DNA from: Tigriopus japonicus
Lineage: Eukaryota > Arthropoda > Copepoda > Harpacticoida > Harpacticidae
Direction: 5' to 3'
Assembly: GCA_010645155.1 (NCBI GenBank)
Contig: CM021318.1
Location: 4,056,461 to 4,120,460, forward strand
Length of the DNA: 64,000 nucleotides
The position numbers and the translations under genes are program-made. This document shows, one piece after another, positions 43,816 to 55,560 of the stretch. The first letter of the stretch is position 1. Each line of letters begins with the position of its first letter. A model generated the notes under the pieces. It had not been told where the DNA came from, did no database searches, and saw only the letters and a list, made by a program, of their open reading frames with translations.

Positions 43816-44374
43816 ATAATGACTCTACATGTAGGTCCCTGTGCACCAGCGGTTCTTAAACTTTTTTGAGCCAGAGCCCCCTTAGCGATTCATGAGAAGC
43901 CCGGGTACCCTTCTACGGTACTACTCCCTTATGTCCAGTTTGTTATAAAAAAAAAAGAGAGAGAAAGGCATAATCCTAAAAAGAAGTAGAAAAGCGAGTC
44001 AATTTCTATCCATGGGAAACATTTTGAAATATTGAAATAAGTCCTTGGAACCCACTAAACAAATAAGTACCTTAAAATAACTGTTTGAAGCACATTAGTT
44101 GGTTTAAGTGCTTTTTATTCAATCACCTTGAAAATGAATGTTGCATTTTATTAGCCAATTCCAGGCAAGACACCCTTACTGTACGTCAAATATCGATCGT
44201 TTCCACGAACCATGATCTTTGATTAGACAGAAAAATAGAAATGACTTGGATTTGCTATAATTACCTAATGTTTTTGTTTTTATGTCTTTTTCACATGTAG
44301 ATGGTATCTGTCTTTCCATAAGCTGAGACCATAGATATAGGCGGGAAGCGCCTAGATTCCTTACCTTGAAGGTC
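43816..44374. other. no feature seen
   Basis: AT-rich DNA up to the assembly gap; no gene recognised. Confidence 0.3.
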
Positions 44375-44953
44375 NNNNNNNNNNNNNNNNNNNNNNNNNN
44401 NNNNNNNNNNNNNNNNNNNNNNNNNNNNNNNNNNNNNNNNNNNNNNNNNNNNNNNNNNNNNNNNNNNNNNNNNNNNNNNNNNNNNNNNNNNNNNNNNNNN
44501 NNNNNNNNNNNNNNNNNNNNNNNNNNNNNNNNNNNNNNNNNNNNNNNNNNNNNNNNNNNNNNNNNNNNNNNNNNNNNNNNNNNNNNNNNNNNNNNNNNNN
44601 NNNNNNNNNNNNNNNNNNNNNNNNNNNNNNNNNNNNNNNNNNNNNNNNNNNNNNNNNNNNNNNNNNNNNNNNNNNNNNNNNNNNNNNNNNNNNNNNNNNN
44701 NNNNNNNNNNNNNNNNNNNNNNNNNNNNNNNNNNNNNNNNNNNNNNNNNNNNNNNNNNNNNNNNNNNNNNNNNNNNNNNNNNNNNNNNNNNNNNNNNNNN
44801 NNNNNNNNNNNNNNNNNNNNNNNNNNNNNNNNNNNNNNNNNNNNNNNNNNNNNNNNNNNNNNNNNNNNNNNNNNNNNNNNNNNNNNNNNNNNNNNNNNNN
44901 NNNNNNNNNNNNNNNNNNNNNNNNNNNNNNNNNNNNNNNNNNNNNNNNNNNNN
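44375..44953. other. assembly gap of 579 N
   Basis: Unsequenced bases. Long frames reported across it are artefacts. Confidence 0.99.
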
Positions 44954-45063
44954 GCAGGGGGGGCAGTTGCCCCCCCTGGCCTCCGGAGACTGCTAAAATT
45001 CGGGCAAATGAGTTGAGATATTCGGGCATTCGGGGAGGGGAAAAATGATATTAAATAACAAGA

Positions 45064-46770
45064 TTAATGGTAAAAATACTGAAGAACCAGACAATAATTA
45101 ATCGCAAATAAATTGTGAAATTCGGGCAAATTTGGTGTTGCCCCCCCAAATAAACCACACCTCCTACGCCTATGAGGAATAGTATTCAAAAATTTGTCCA
45201 ATCCTGCCTTAAATGCTGTTAGAGGATCAGCTCCTACATATTCCTGACGAAGACTAATGGGTAACAAATTGAACAATGAAGGAGCCCGATAAAGAAGAGA
45301 GGAGCACTTCATTGTTCGAACTAGCCTTGATTCCTTAGGATTTGGAGGTGCTCTCAGGGCGCACGTAAAACCTCTATGATCGTTGCAACTGATCTCAAAT
45401 CCTGGGTGAGGACAGAGCCCATGAATGCTCTTGAAAACATACAGTATCATACCTTTCATACCTTCTCTGAGTACTGTACAGCTCTAACTTCTTGATTCTC
45501 TTCCAATACGAGAGCTCTCTCATTCCTGTGATGTTCCTAGTAAAACATCTTTGGACCTGCTCGACCTTTTGCAAACCTGCTGAACTCATTGAAGCCCAAA
45601 TGGGTGAGGCATATTCAAGATGCGGCTGAACAATCGACTTGTACAGAGCTAGCATCATAATACTATCTCTGGACTTGAAAGTGCGATAGATCCAGCCACA
45701 TGTTTGAAATGCCTTCCCCACTTTCAACTGGATATGCTCATCAAACTTTCCATCATCTTGGACGACAACTCCCAAATCTCTCATGGACGATACCTGCTCA
45801 ATATCACAACCTCCATTGTCTTTGAGCGGAACATCTAATTTTGACGCCCCATACGTCATTGTGCGGAATTTCATCCCGTTCAATGCCATATTACTCTCGC
45901 CAACCCAAGAGTAGATGTTCTCCAAGTCATCAATTAGACTTTTTGAGTCCTGACCATTCCTTCCACAAACTAATTTTGTGTCATCAGCATATGAAGAAAT
46001 ACTGGCTTTTGTTCTAAACTTCTGGAGAGGAGCAATGAAGAGAATAAACAGGAGCGGGCCTAAGAGTGAACCTTGTGGAACACCTGATTTGACATCATAC
46101 ATGCCACTAAATGATCCTTCAACCTTGACTATTTGCTTCCTTTCACTCATGAAACTACCAATCCAATTCAGGACCTTACCCTGGACCCCAAACTCTTTGA
46201 GTTAATCAAGCAAAAGACCATGATCTACCTTATCAAAGGCCTTGGCAAAGTCAAGATAGACTACATCAACTGACTCGTGACTTTTGAGCCCTTCAATGAT
46301 CTGCTCAATATGATCAACCAATTCGGTTACTGTACTAAAATGAGCTCGAAACCCATGCTGTCCAAAAGAAATTAAATCATGGACTTCCAAATAATCTACA
46401 AGCTTGGACTTCATAATCTTCTCAAAAACCTTTGCAACGCTGGAGGTCAGAGAAATGGGCCTATAATTCATAGGGAGTGACTTATCTCCGCCCTTAAAAA
46501 TTGGAACGACATGAGCGACTTTTAGAGAAGAGGGAAACTTGCCCTGATCTAAGATGCAACGCATCAAGTAGGAGAAAACAGGGGCAAGAATATGTGAGCA
46601 TTTCATCAGAAACTGAGATGTCACACCATCAGGTCCAGGAGAACTCGAGAGCTTTAAAAGCTCTTGATGGCCTCAAAAGCATCTTGATCTGTGACTACCA
46701 GATCCTCCAATCGATTATCCTGACTATCAATGCCAGTCTCATCAACAACATTACTAGTCATGGCCTGCTC
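45064..46770 (-). pseudogene. LINE ORF2 reverse transcriptase domain, broken
   Basis: In order on the minus strand: PVFSYLMRCILDQGKFPSSL, ISLTSSVAKVFEKIM, VVYLDFAKAFDKVDH, then an in-frame TAA at 46202-46204, SGVPQGSLLGPLLFILFI, the catalytic SSYADDTKLV, WVGESNMALNGMKFRT and RCFTRNITGMRELSYWKRIK. A frameshift near 45400-45460 leads to the C-terminal KCSSLLYRAPSLFNLLPISL. It copies LINE RNA into DNA at a nicked target. Catalytic residues are still legible, but a stop lies between the fingers and palm. Confidence 0.88.
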
Positions 46771-46942
46771 TGACTACCCTTTTTGGAATTGAAAATACAC
46801 TTGAGAACTAATCTCCAAGCATATTGGCCATAACCTCACTTTCATTGACGGTTTTACCGTCGACCTCAAAAGGTCTTACAGTATGCTTCATTTTTCTCTG
46901 TGTATTTGCGAAGGAGAAAAACGCCTTTGGATTAGTCTTAAC

Positions 46943-48055
46943 CTACTGGACAACTCTACTTTCCTTATCCATCTGATCAGAATCAATGGAGGCCCTAATC
47001 TTAGCTTGAACCAAGGTCAATTTATTTTGGAGGCTAGCTACAACTAATGGATTTGAAGTACGCCGAAAACTATTCGAAAGCTGACAACTCCGTTTGAACA
47101 ACTTCTTTCTAACCTTTGGAATTCTAAACAATGGCCTGCCTTTTGCCATTATTTCTGGAATACCACTGGACAAACAAACCTCGTCACAAAGTGAAATAAG
47201 CTTATTTATAGCTTTATCTATTGATGGTTCCTGCTTTAGAATGGAAATCAAGTCCAACTCGCCTAATCTTTCAACAATAAGGGGCCAGTGTTCATCTTTG
47301 AACTTAAACTTGGCCACGCCCACCTTTTGAGCAGGTTTAACTCTAGAGCTCGCCGGCTTTTGAGTAATGGTCGACCCTATCTCAAGAATGTGATGATCTG
47401 AAAGGCTACATGGGGCAACATGGACATACTGGATCAGATCAGGGTCATTGGAAAAAACTAAGTCTAAAACACTCTCTGCTCTGGTTGCAACACCAACGTG
47501 TTGAGAGAGATTACGCAAGATCGCAAACTCTTCCAATTTTTCGAAAGACAGCGATGCTGTTTTCGAAATGGGAATGTACCCATCCGGACTAACCTCCCAC
47601 TCAACAATGCTAGCCGGAAAATTGAAGTCGCCAACAACAAAGAGTCGAGAACAAACCTCTCGATCTAACTCCTTTCCAATGAATTGGAGAGCTGACAGAA
47701 ATGAAGAAGAGCTACAAGAAGGTGGCCGATACATTGTTACAACCGTAAGATCAAGGGCCTTGATATGACAAATCAAAACTTCTACTTCTCCATTCGACAT
47801 TTGTACATGACTAAGAAGTAAGTCTTTCCTGACATATAGACATACGCCCCCATGTGGGAAAATGGGATTATCAGGGCGTACTCTATCACATCGAACTAGC
47901 CTAAAACCAGCTATTGCTACTTCTTCGTCTAAAACTCCTGGACGAAGCCAAGTCTCTGTGATCGAAATGTAGGAGACCTCTCTATCAATGGCTAGCTCCT
48001 CCAGTACTTTGACCTTTGTGCTGTCTTTTTTAGAAATCAGACAATGTACGTTCAA
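46943..48055 (-). pseudogene. LINE ORF2 apurinic/apyrimidinic-type endonuclease
   Basis: A 370-codon open frame contains the AP-endonuclease series: LISKKDSTKVKVLEEL, YISITETWLRPGV (Glu), GGVCLYVRKDLLL, VVTMYRPPS, LFVVGDFNFPA (Asp-Asn), LDLVFSNDPDLI and SLSDHHILEI (Asp-His). This enzyme nicks the target site in non-LTR retrotransposition. The frame is intact, but a stop near 46940 and further breaks to 46770 detach it from the reverse transcriptase. Confidence 0.9.
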
Positions 48056-48066
48056 ATAGAGCCCTT

Positions 48067-48692
48067 TTATGGGCTTAAGGTCTTCCGATGGACCAAGTCT
48101 ATCAGTTCTTGGACCTTCCTGTCTAACCTTAAAAAATTCTGCTTACTAACAAAATTTTGCTCTACAGGAAGGGATTGTTGAGGAGGGGAAGGGGCGACTA
48201 CATTAGAGTAGGACCTAGGTTGCCCGTAGGAAAAAGTGGGATGAGGAACTGGGTTATGGATGTTGGAGAGAAGGGTAGAAATAGGAATAGGTTTGGTGAG
48301 GGAAGGAAAATGGGACAAGGAGTTGGGAGGAGGAGGACGAGAACGGGGAGGGGGGATGATAAAAGGATAAAATGTTTAGGGGATTGGTTGGGGAATGAAT
48401 GCTAACCTATAACCATATCTAGGAGACCAAGATTTTGCTGGTCTCGGTTTCCTCTGAGTACATGAACCTGTCTACACTCCACATTGAAACATGTCCCACT
48501 ACTCATAGATCTACGACACATGTACGGGTGGAAGAAGGAGCACCCTTTCTTGCTGTATTTCAAGAGCCCAAACTTCAACAATTTTTGACACCACTGTGGG
48601 TGTTCAATAGAGTCACAACCTTTTCTATCAAGACTACAAAGCTGCCTTTTGTGGTCAGGACAAACTTCCTTACATGCTCGAGCTTCCTGAAC
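48067..48692 (-). pseudogene. LINE ORF1, C-terminal part with Cys/His motifs
   Basis: Minus-strand frame from 48692 reads CKEVCPDHKRQLCSLDRKGC, EHPQWCQKLLKFGL, GCSFFHPYMCRRSM and GTCFNVECRQVHV: repeated C-x-C-x-H spacings resembling CCCH or similar RNA-binding zinc fingers. A second frame (48067-48318) gives a Pro/Ser-rich stretch. ORF1 proteins bind LINE RNA. The N-terminal part lies beyond the inverted-repeat element at 48693-49341. Confidence 0.65.
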
Positions 48693-49341
48693 AATGGGGA
48701 ATGCAGGGGGAGGTTTGAGTGATCTCTTCAAAAATCTTATCGCGGGCGGATGAAAGAAGAGAAAAGGCTTGTTTGGCAACAGTGGGTGGCTCGTGAGAAT
48801 TTGGGCAGTTTAAGGGTTTTCGCAATTTACAGACCGCCCTTGCGAATTAGATGCCATGAAAAATGTCGAATTGCAAGTTTGAACACCTTTGGTTAGGATT
48901 TTGGAAAAAAATGGACACTTTATTTGCTCGTTCTTGCACGAGAAAATTCTCAACAAAAGGCCACTTTTTGGGTAAGTACAAGTGTAAGTGATGTTATAAG
49001 CACTGATTTGTATTGAAAAGCTCCAAAACCATCATGGTATCAAACAAAATGCCGTGTTTTGTACGTGTTTCTCTTCAATGTCAAAGGTCTTTTTTAAGTG
49101 CTTGCCAATTTTTGATCAAAAGAATAATTTTGCAAATTCTTACAAAACCGAGAGTCAAAATGTCCAAACTGGCAATTCGACAATTTTTGTAGCATCTAAG
49201 TCATAAGGGCGGTCTGTAAAACGCAAAAACCCCTGCACGGACCAAAATCTTACATTGACGAACAAGCCTTTTCTCTTCTTTTATCCGCCCGCGATAAGAT
49301 TTTTGAAGAGATCACTCAAACCTCCCCCTGCATTCCCCATT
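48693..49341. mobile_element. inverted-repeat element inside LINE ORF1 (about 85-bp arms plus inner TIRs)
   Basis: Outer arms 48693-48776 and 49257-49341 are near-perfect reverse complements (key words AATGCAGGGGGAGGTTTGAG and AAAATCTTATCGCGGGCGGA). Inside, a 422-bp unit (48813-49234) has its own 60-70-bp inverted ends (AGGGTTTTCGCAATTTACAG; CAGACCGCCCTT; ATGTCGAATTGC). A second copy at 52160-52670 shares the inner unit and the right outer arm, and its similarity stops exactly where the arm stops. This supports the view that the arm is the element's end and not LINE sequence. No target duplication found. Confidence 0.65.
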
Positions 49342-49595
49342 GTTGGTAGAGCTACTTCAACCAACTCGACCTCAGCTACCTCCGTTTCAGTGGAGTTGTC
49401 TACAATTGGGCTCGCTTTTGAGTCAACGAGCTTTCTGGTCTGACTAACCCAAGCAACCAGAGCCTCAACTATGGAAGCCTTCTTTACAACAGAGGGGTCC
49501 TTCCCCTCTAAGGCTAAATGCAGACATTTCTTAGCCTCAACGCTAACCTGACTCAAGATAGCCTCCATCATGTAAATGGAAGGAAAAACTAACAA
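49281..49595 (-). pseudogene. LINE ORF1, N-terminal part
   Basis: The frame starts MLVFPSIYMMEAILSQVSVE and runs through KKASIVEALVAWVSQTRKLV, then acidic STETEVAEVELVEVA, before entering the arm of the inverted-repeat element. Its place upstream of the Cys/His part suggests the same ORF1, but the join is destroyed. Confidence 0.5.
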
Positions 49596-49621
49596 CCAAC
49601 TCTAACAAAAGTAATGAGAGA

Positions 49622-50290
49622 AGAAGGGGGTGTGAAGAAAGATTAACAGGAAACAACAACTAGGTGAAGAAGCTGACCAAGCTGACCTAACCCAAGAGAG
49701 GGAGCCAACCAAACAATTTCACACCTAACTGTGAGAAGACAGAACGTCACCTAATGGAATAGTACCCTTTCTGGCCAACAGGAAAGAAGAAAAAACAAGA
49801 GTTTCGACTAACCTAGCTCAAGAGAGAGTGTCAGACAACCAATCTCACACCTAACTGATAAGAGATAAGACAAAGGATAACATACAATGAAGAACAAATC
49901 CTCAAAATAAGGAAGAAAATATTGGATAATAACGACAAAAGAATGATTGAGATCGCTAATCAAGACAAATTAATTTGCAAGTATAACTAAAAATGTAAGT
50001 ATGAAAAGGACATTAAAAACGACAAAATAGAACTTAGGAACTAAAGGAAACCTGAAAAAAGACACACAAAGAAAAGATAGTAGGAATAATAAAAATAAAC
50101 TGAAAATAGAGGAGAATACGAAAAAAGTACGACCAAAAATGTTAAAGATAGAAATAAAGTAGTAAGAGAAAGAAGAGAAAGGCAAATAAATATGCAAAAA
50201 TGGCTTACCTTGGATCCAAACGACCACTACACAACACAACACAGAACTTAGTCTAAACCGGCCCGTAATTCATGAGCAACGCAAAAGACG
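49622..50290. other. purine-rich DNA, possible LINE 5' leader; no gene
   Basis: Runs such as AGAAAGAAGAGAAAGG and CTAACTGTGAGAAGAC. Short phrases recur (CTAACCTAGCTCAAGAGAGA and GACCTAACCCAAGAGAGGGA at 49680 and 49808), suggesting a degenerate repeat of about 120 bp. Confidence 0.4.
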
Positions 50291-50299
50291 TGTGCTCAC

Positions 50300-51060
50300 G
50301 ACGACAGACGAGAAGAGACTCGAATTTAATTAGTATTTGAAAGGTTTGTTATTGAAAATTTGGTTTCTCTAAATAAAATATTTTCGGCCGCTTTTATCAT
50401 GTCTGATTAAGAGCCTTGACATCATTCGTCCCATTTTCGACTCAAGATTAATGCCTTTGTGATAGCTTTTCATTGGACAAAAAACAAATTTTGCTCTAAA
50501 AACTAGATTTGGACAAACAGCTGGCAATTTTTAGCTCAAGGAGGTTTGAAGTAGTGATGGGATTCAATCTGATTTCAATCTTTTAGGGCTACCATCAATG
50601 CCATTGGTCCATTGCAAAAAATAGTGTGAAAAACATAACTTGATCTTGATGGCACTCCTGGTCTGATGTCTTCATAACAGGGTCACTTTTTGAATATTCT
50701 CGATTAACGAATGCATTTTTCAGAGGAGTGACAAGTGTACTATTTTGCGTAAATTTGCAGTCACAACGAAGTACAAAAATGATCGAGCAGATTGAAGATC
50801 AAATTGAACTCCATCAATAGTTTGAAGAAGCTTGGTTTTCCTTGTTGTAAGTGTTAATTAAGTGTTGTCATAATTATGAGGCATGTTAATTTTGGGTAAT
50901 GTTGATTATTGTGAAAAATTTATTGAAAAAGCGGGAATTTCACCTTATCATCTATGGAGCAAAAACCCCAGATTTTAAAGTTTGGGGTAATACCCAATGG
51001 CGAAATTTGCTACCCAACTACCCAATTTATGTCAAAATTACCCCAGAAATGGGTAATTAC
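50300..51060. other. no gene; debris with GGGTAAT words
   Basis: Between 50960 and 51060 the words GGGGTAATACCCA and TACCCAACTACCCA recur, related to 53045-53170. At 50554 a TAGTGATGGGATTCAATC phrase looks like an isolated hAT-type end. Confidence 0.35.
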
Positions 51061-51062
51061 TA

Positions 51063-51340
51063 GTGATGCGACCAAATAAAAAGTGTCGCCGTTTTTTACC
51101 AACAGTTTATGCCTCTCCTTATTTTATAACCTTATCTACCATGAAAAATTGGCAGCACTGCCAACTCGAAATCCATTATTATAACTATCGATGGAACTCG
51201 AAATCGAATTAGTTCGAGTGTTGCCAAATTGGTCCCTGTTTAGGTCTTTTCAAAAATTTCAATACAACCTGCCCCTTTTTTAACAGCGATAAACTTCCGA
51301 GTCAAGACTGGAAGCACTCCTGGTTCGGAACACATCATCA
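51063..51340. repeat. diverged relative of the MITE at 19291-19596
   Basis: GGCAGCACTGCCAACTCGAA, TCGATGGAACTCGAAATCGA and TAACAGCGATAAACTTCCGA follow the 19.3-kb element in order. The left end (TAGTGATGCGACC) differs and no target duplication is seen. Confidence 0.7.
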
Positions 51341-51410
51341 AGCTGGGTCAGTTCAGTTGACTGTTGACAGTGATTCTCACTTGTTTGGTTGGCTAGCTTC
51401 CTCTCTTGGG

Positions 51411-51530
51411 GTTAGTGATGGCCCATCACTAACCCCAACAGTCAACAGTCAACACTGATGGCATATAAATAAAAGCCACTTTCTGCCACCGGGCAGAAAT
51501 TGGTGGCAGAAAATGGCTTTTATTAAAATT
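51411..51530. repeat. palindrome of TAGTGATG ends and GGCAGAAA foldback, copy 2
   Basis: TTGGGGTTAGTGATGG is followed at once by its complement CCATCACTAACCCCAA, two hAT-like ends face to face. Then at 51453 CACTGATGGCATATAAATAA and AAAGCCACTTTCTGCCACC pair with GGTGGCAGAAAATGGCTTTT. Confidence 0.65.
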
Positions 51531-51682
51531 GCAGAAATTGTTTTTTCAAGGAACTCATAAAAATAAAAATAAAAATCAACACATTACGGCAAAAGTTTGC
51601 TTCTTTAGATGTTTTACTATGGCCTTTCAATAAAATCATCGAAGAAGGAAGATACAAGTGCATGAATTTGATCATGTTTTGA

Positions 51683-52772
51683 TCATGTTGAACATGTTTG
51701 ATTTCCCTTCAGGGTCAGGGTGACCAAATCAAGCTCTATAATTTCGTCTTTTATATACACCAAGAGTCAGAACTTGAATGCGATTTAATTCTGTAATGCT
51801 CACTCACTATTTGAACACAACAGTTCAGAATTGTAGGCTTTTATAATGTTAAAATATCAATGCAAAATGTTTTCAAATATTAACTACTGAGACCTAAGGT
51901 ACATTTTTCAAATCCAATGGATAAGTCAGGCCCAGTTTTGTGACAACTATTTCTTTTTTCTGCTTGGGCCATCTTCCTTGTGTAAAAGGAGTAAAAGGAG
52001 CAAATGCTCAAACATGTCTACGCAGACTTGCAGATGGCCTATCACACAAATGAGCACAAATACTAACCTCCAAGAGGCCGTTAGTAATTGGTACTTTGTA
52101 AATTGTAAATGGTACTTTTCCATGATTAAACAGATCTTTTCACATCCTATTTTTTTACATCAAAAATGTTTTCGCATTTTACAGACTTAGTATGACTTAG
52201 ATGCTATGAAAAATGTCGAATTGCAAGTTTGAACACCTTGGTTAAGATTTGGGAAAAATATGCACACTTTATTTGCTCGTTCTTGCATGAGAAAATTCAC
52301 AACAAGAGGCCACTGTTTTTATGTAAGTACAAGTGTAAGTGATGTTACAAGCACTGATTTGTATTGTCAAACTCCAAAACCATCAAGGTACCAAACAAAA
52401 TGCCGTGTTTTGTAACTGTTTCTCTTCAATAGCAAAGGTCTTTTTCAGTGCTCGTTATTTTTTGATGAAAAGAATAAATTTTGCATATTCTTGCAAAACA
52501 GAGGGTCAAAATGTCCAAACTCGCCATTCGACATTTTTCATAGCGTCTAAGTCATAAAGGTGGTGTCTAAAATGTGAAAACCCTTGCACTGACCAACTTT
52601 TCTCTTCTTTCATACGCCCGCGATAAGATTTTTGAAGAGATCACTCAAACCTCCCCCGGCATCTGCCATTAAATCGCATTCAAGTTTTGACTCTAAGTGT
52701 ATATATATGACGAAATTAGAGTGCTTGATTTGGTCACCCTGACTTCAAGGGAATTCAAACATGTTTAACATG
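51683..52772. mobile_element. element with about 105-bp inverted arms enclosing a second MITE
   Basis: Left arm 51683-51794 (AACATGTTTGATTTCCCTTC; CAGGGTGACCAAATCAAGC; AACTTGAATGCGATTTAA) is mirrored at 52671-52772. Between them lies the second copy of the 422-bp inner unit of 48813-49234 (52165-52580) plus unrelated AT-rich DNA. Non-coding. Confidence 0.7.
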
Positions 52773-52789
52773 CTTTTTATGTATTTGCT

Positions 52790-52970
52790 AGATTTTTTTG
52801 CAGATTTTTTATTACCGCTCCAAGGAATGCGATTCCCTGTAAATTGAAGGATTTCTCCCGACTGCTTTGATTCGATCCCCAACAGGATTCAAACCTACGC
52901 CGTCTGGGGAAGCACTTACACTCAGCTCTTATAAGAACGCGTTAGTACGCGTGGCCACTCTGGCTTCCTT
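52790..52970 (-). repeat. SINE family 1, full-length minus-strand copy
   Basis: From the T-rich end (complement of the A tail), GGAATGCGATTCCCTGTAA, CCCAACAGGATTCAAACC (B-box complement), GGCCACTCTGGCTTCC head at 52970. About 180 bp, a good representative of the family. Confidence 0.78.
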
Positions 52971-53228
52971 GGTTACTATGATTTAAGATAACTTACAGAT
53001 TAGATTACTAAGATAACGTACCAAGATTACTTTGTGTCTATGTCCAGTCTAAATGTTGGGATAATTTTGCTCCCAAATTGGGTAACTTTGCACTTGAGGA
53101 GAAATTTTGGGGTAATTTCTGGCGTAATTTCCGACTTTTCTGGGGTATTTTTGGAACAAAAATCTGGCACCACTGCAGGTCTGTAATATGATATGGTAAT
53201 CGCTCCCATTAGATGTGAGATTGATTTG

Positions 53229-53813
53229 GGTTAAGGTCCGAAATACTAGATATAGTATTTCGGACCGGGCGTGCGTCATAATAAAGAAGAAGGCATGGAT
53301 AGGAGGTTGGCACTGCTCTGATCAAGAAAAGGCAAGGGGTTACTGACTAAGGATGACCAAACGTGTTGTTCAAAAACCTGCTGAAATGAGAGACTTCCTA
53401 ACAACACATTTCAATAACAGAGCAATGTATTTTTAATCATGAAATAAGTGGTAAGGTCAATTTATTGAGCTGGCCTAACTGAAAATAATGAACATCATTA
53501 AGCGCAGTCCAATGTTCTGTCCAGCTTTTTGCCCCATTCAACTACTAATAAAATCAGTTGGTAACTCCAACACCGGGCTTATGTGGTAAATCTAGGGACA
53601 GGTCTTTTCAGCAAAATCACCTCGCACGACGATCTGTTAGGCCGGGTTTAGTTAAGCTAGTACACATCTTGAGCGCATTCTTTATTTATTGTGTCATGAA
53701 AAATTCGAACTTAAGCAAAACCTAGCAAAACACGGCCACCCTGAGTTTCCCTCCTCCCTCTCCCTTCTCCTAAAGTTTAACGCACGCCCGGTACAAAATA
53801 CTAGACCATAACC
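53229..53813. mobile_element. MITE with TIR GGTTAAGGTC...TATTTCGGACCGGGCGTG, copy 1
   Basis: 585 bp, flanked by an 8-bp duplication TTGATTTG (53221-53228 and 53814-53821). Ends are inverted repeats of about 40 bp; this copy has an extra CCGAAATACTAGATATAGTA duplication at the left end. Interior conserved with 58190-58758 (TTTTTGCCCCA, GGGACAGGTC, GGGTTTAGTTAAGCTAGT, CACGGCCACCCTG). No coding capacity. Confidence 0.82.
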
Positions 53814-53844
53814 TTGATTTGCTGGCCTTTTCTCACAAATAGTT

Positions 53845-54133
53845 GTGAGTTGGTTTCTTACTTATAAATCTACCACTTCGTGTACGAGGTTGCTTGAGTG
53901 AAAAGGACAACATTGCGCTCAAAATTCTTGCTTTCCATTAATTCCAAATTTCCTTGAGTATGAAAACTTAACTTCTTGAATGATTTTGCATGTTGAAGTG
54001 AGATGAACAATGTCAAGAGGGTTAAGATCATTAGCGAATGAATCAAGAATTTAAAAAAAATACTCATACTACATATAAATATCACGCAAGAATAGAGTGA
54101 ACTTAAATGATTGTTAAGGTAATGCAAAATCAA
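53845..54133 (-). CDS. short ORF with signal peptide (exon-like), copy 1
   Basis: On the minus strand, LMILTLLTLFISLQHA looks like a secretion signal, followed by KSFKKLSFHTQGNLELMESK and NFERNVVLFTQATSYTKW, then TG|GTAGAT, a possible splice donor, or a stop one codon later. An inverted near-identical copy lies at 55561-55743. The mature part is almost unchanged between copies, while the hydrophobic part differs more. I do not recognise the protein. It may be the first exon of a small secreted protein. Confidence 0.45.
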
Positions 54134-54514
54134 GGATCATGAATTGGTGTATTTTGAAGTGCCGAGGGTAACTAAGCATACAGTTGGATCTAAATTTAAG
54201 GGATTATTTCCTTGGGGGCGGATTTGTCATTGCATAAATGGTCACCAAATTGAAATGACTTGAATCAAAGGATTTTTGATTGAATATTTATGACAACACT
54301 GAATGTTTTCATGAGGATGAACCTGATGAGAGTGAACAGGAGATGAACCAAGAGATCAAGATTACCAACAAGGAGAGCGTGGCAAAGCTATGGAAGCATG
54401 TACTATTGCAAGGATCTCGGAAGACCTGGATGCTTTGCCATTGCCAAAAGCAGCTTTTTGAACTCTGAGCCAATTTCAACAAAGTCTATTCAAACCAGTT
54501 GTCCAAGTCGTCAT

Positions 54515-54868
54515 TCAAAGTTCACATGCTTTAATTTCAACTTGATCAACTGAAATATATGGCAATGAGAGTAACTTGAAACCTAGAGCAAAGGGCGCTC
54601 TTCCAACCAAACAAATATACCTACAGTCATTCTTTTGGGCTATTGTAGGGTCAATTTGTCTCTTGCTTCTGTGCATAAGTACTGCGAATGTTACAAATTC
54701 TAAAACGTTGTTTCTAGCAAGTGGATCATGAATGAATGATTCAGCCAACAACATCCTGAAGTGCTGTCTTATCAATTTTATCAAAACAAAACCATATACT
54801 TGAATGGGATTCAGTTTATGAAAAAAATTGATCGCTTGAGGAGAGGCTCCCATTTCTTACGTTTTCCT
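54515..54868. repeat. repeat family B, copy 2 (without MITE)
   Basis: Follows 13200-14305 from ATTCAAAGTTCACATGC to GAGGCTCCCATTTCTTACG but lacks the 706-bp MITE, giving a natural empty site at TATGGCAATGAGAGTAACTT. Confidence 0.72.
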
Positions 54869-55550
54869 TAGTATAATGTATTTATAGAATCGCAATTCAT
54901 AGACATGTGAAGAAAAATAAAACAGAACAGAAAGAAGAAAGAACAAATAGGCATTGGAGGCTTGATTTTTTTCATTTTTCAGAGGACAATAGGAAATTTT
55001 TCTTAAGAGTGCATGAAAAAGGAACAAAAGGGGCCCTCCACATATGCTCCAAATCCAACTTTTGATGGGAAGTAAGTGGTTTGAAATTTTGAAGCTCAAT
55101 TGAAATGGACAAGATTATTACGATTTCATAACTGTTACACACAAGTTTGCTTCATGATAGAGTAAGAAAATAAATATGTACCTGTGCAAGTATTTGATTT
55201 AGTTCAGTTTTCCTTCCTTTTTCAAAGTGTAATCTTGGATGATTTAATTTACATTGACACTAGTTTATTCATATACCTGCTTCAACATGTTACAATGCAC
55301 ATGTGTGTTTGATTTTCAATACTCTAATATTGAGACAAATCCTTCTTTGTAATTTTGGATGACATATTTATGAAATAACTTGATTGGTGTTATTTGAGAC
55401 ACGATAAAGTTAGGAAAGGAATCCCCTTTTTTGTGTGCTTATAAAGAAAATTTTCTGTTGTCCTCCAAATAATGAATACAATTTAAGCCTCCAAATTTCC
55501 TTGTTTTTCTTTTTGTTCTGTTCATTTGTTCACAAGTCTGTGCATTACAA
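54869..55550. other. no gene seen between the inverted ORFs
   Basis: AT-rich; no recognised element. Confidence 0.3.
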
Positions 55551-55560
55551 TGCATTCATC

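Larger units (their letters stand above)
44954..49620 (-). mobile_element. CR1/Jockey-like LINE, decayed, two ORFs
   Basis: Minus-strand order is ORF1 (49595 down to about 48067, split by an inverted-repeat element), then ORF2 with endonuclease (48055-46943) and reverse transcriptase (46770-45064). The last 100 bp before the gap are probably its 3' end or a different repeat (GGGGGGGCAGTTGCCCCCCC). The element has in-frame stops and is not active. DNA at 49600-50290 is purine-rich and may be its 5' leader. Confidence 0.8.

Noticed and set aside
44361..45029. Long open frames across the N block
   Set aside because: Artefact of unsequenced bases.
49255..49443. Plus-strand frame similar to a minus-strand frame at 48.7 kb
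   Set aside because: The similarity comes from the inverted arms of one element, not from two genes.
54280..54468. 62-codon acidic frame (NIYDNTECFHEDEPDESEQE)
   Set aside because: No family recognised, no splice or promoter support, surrounded by repeats; too little to call a gene.
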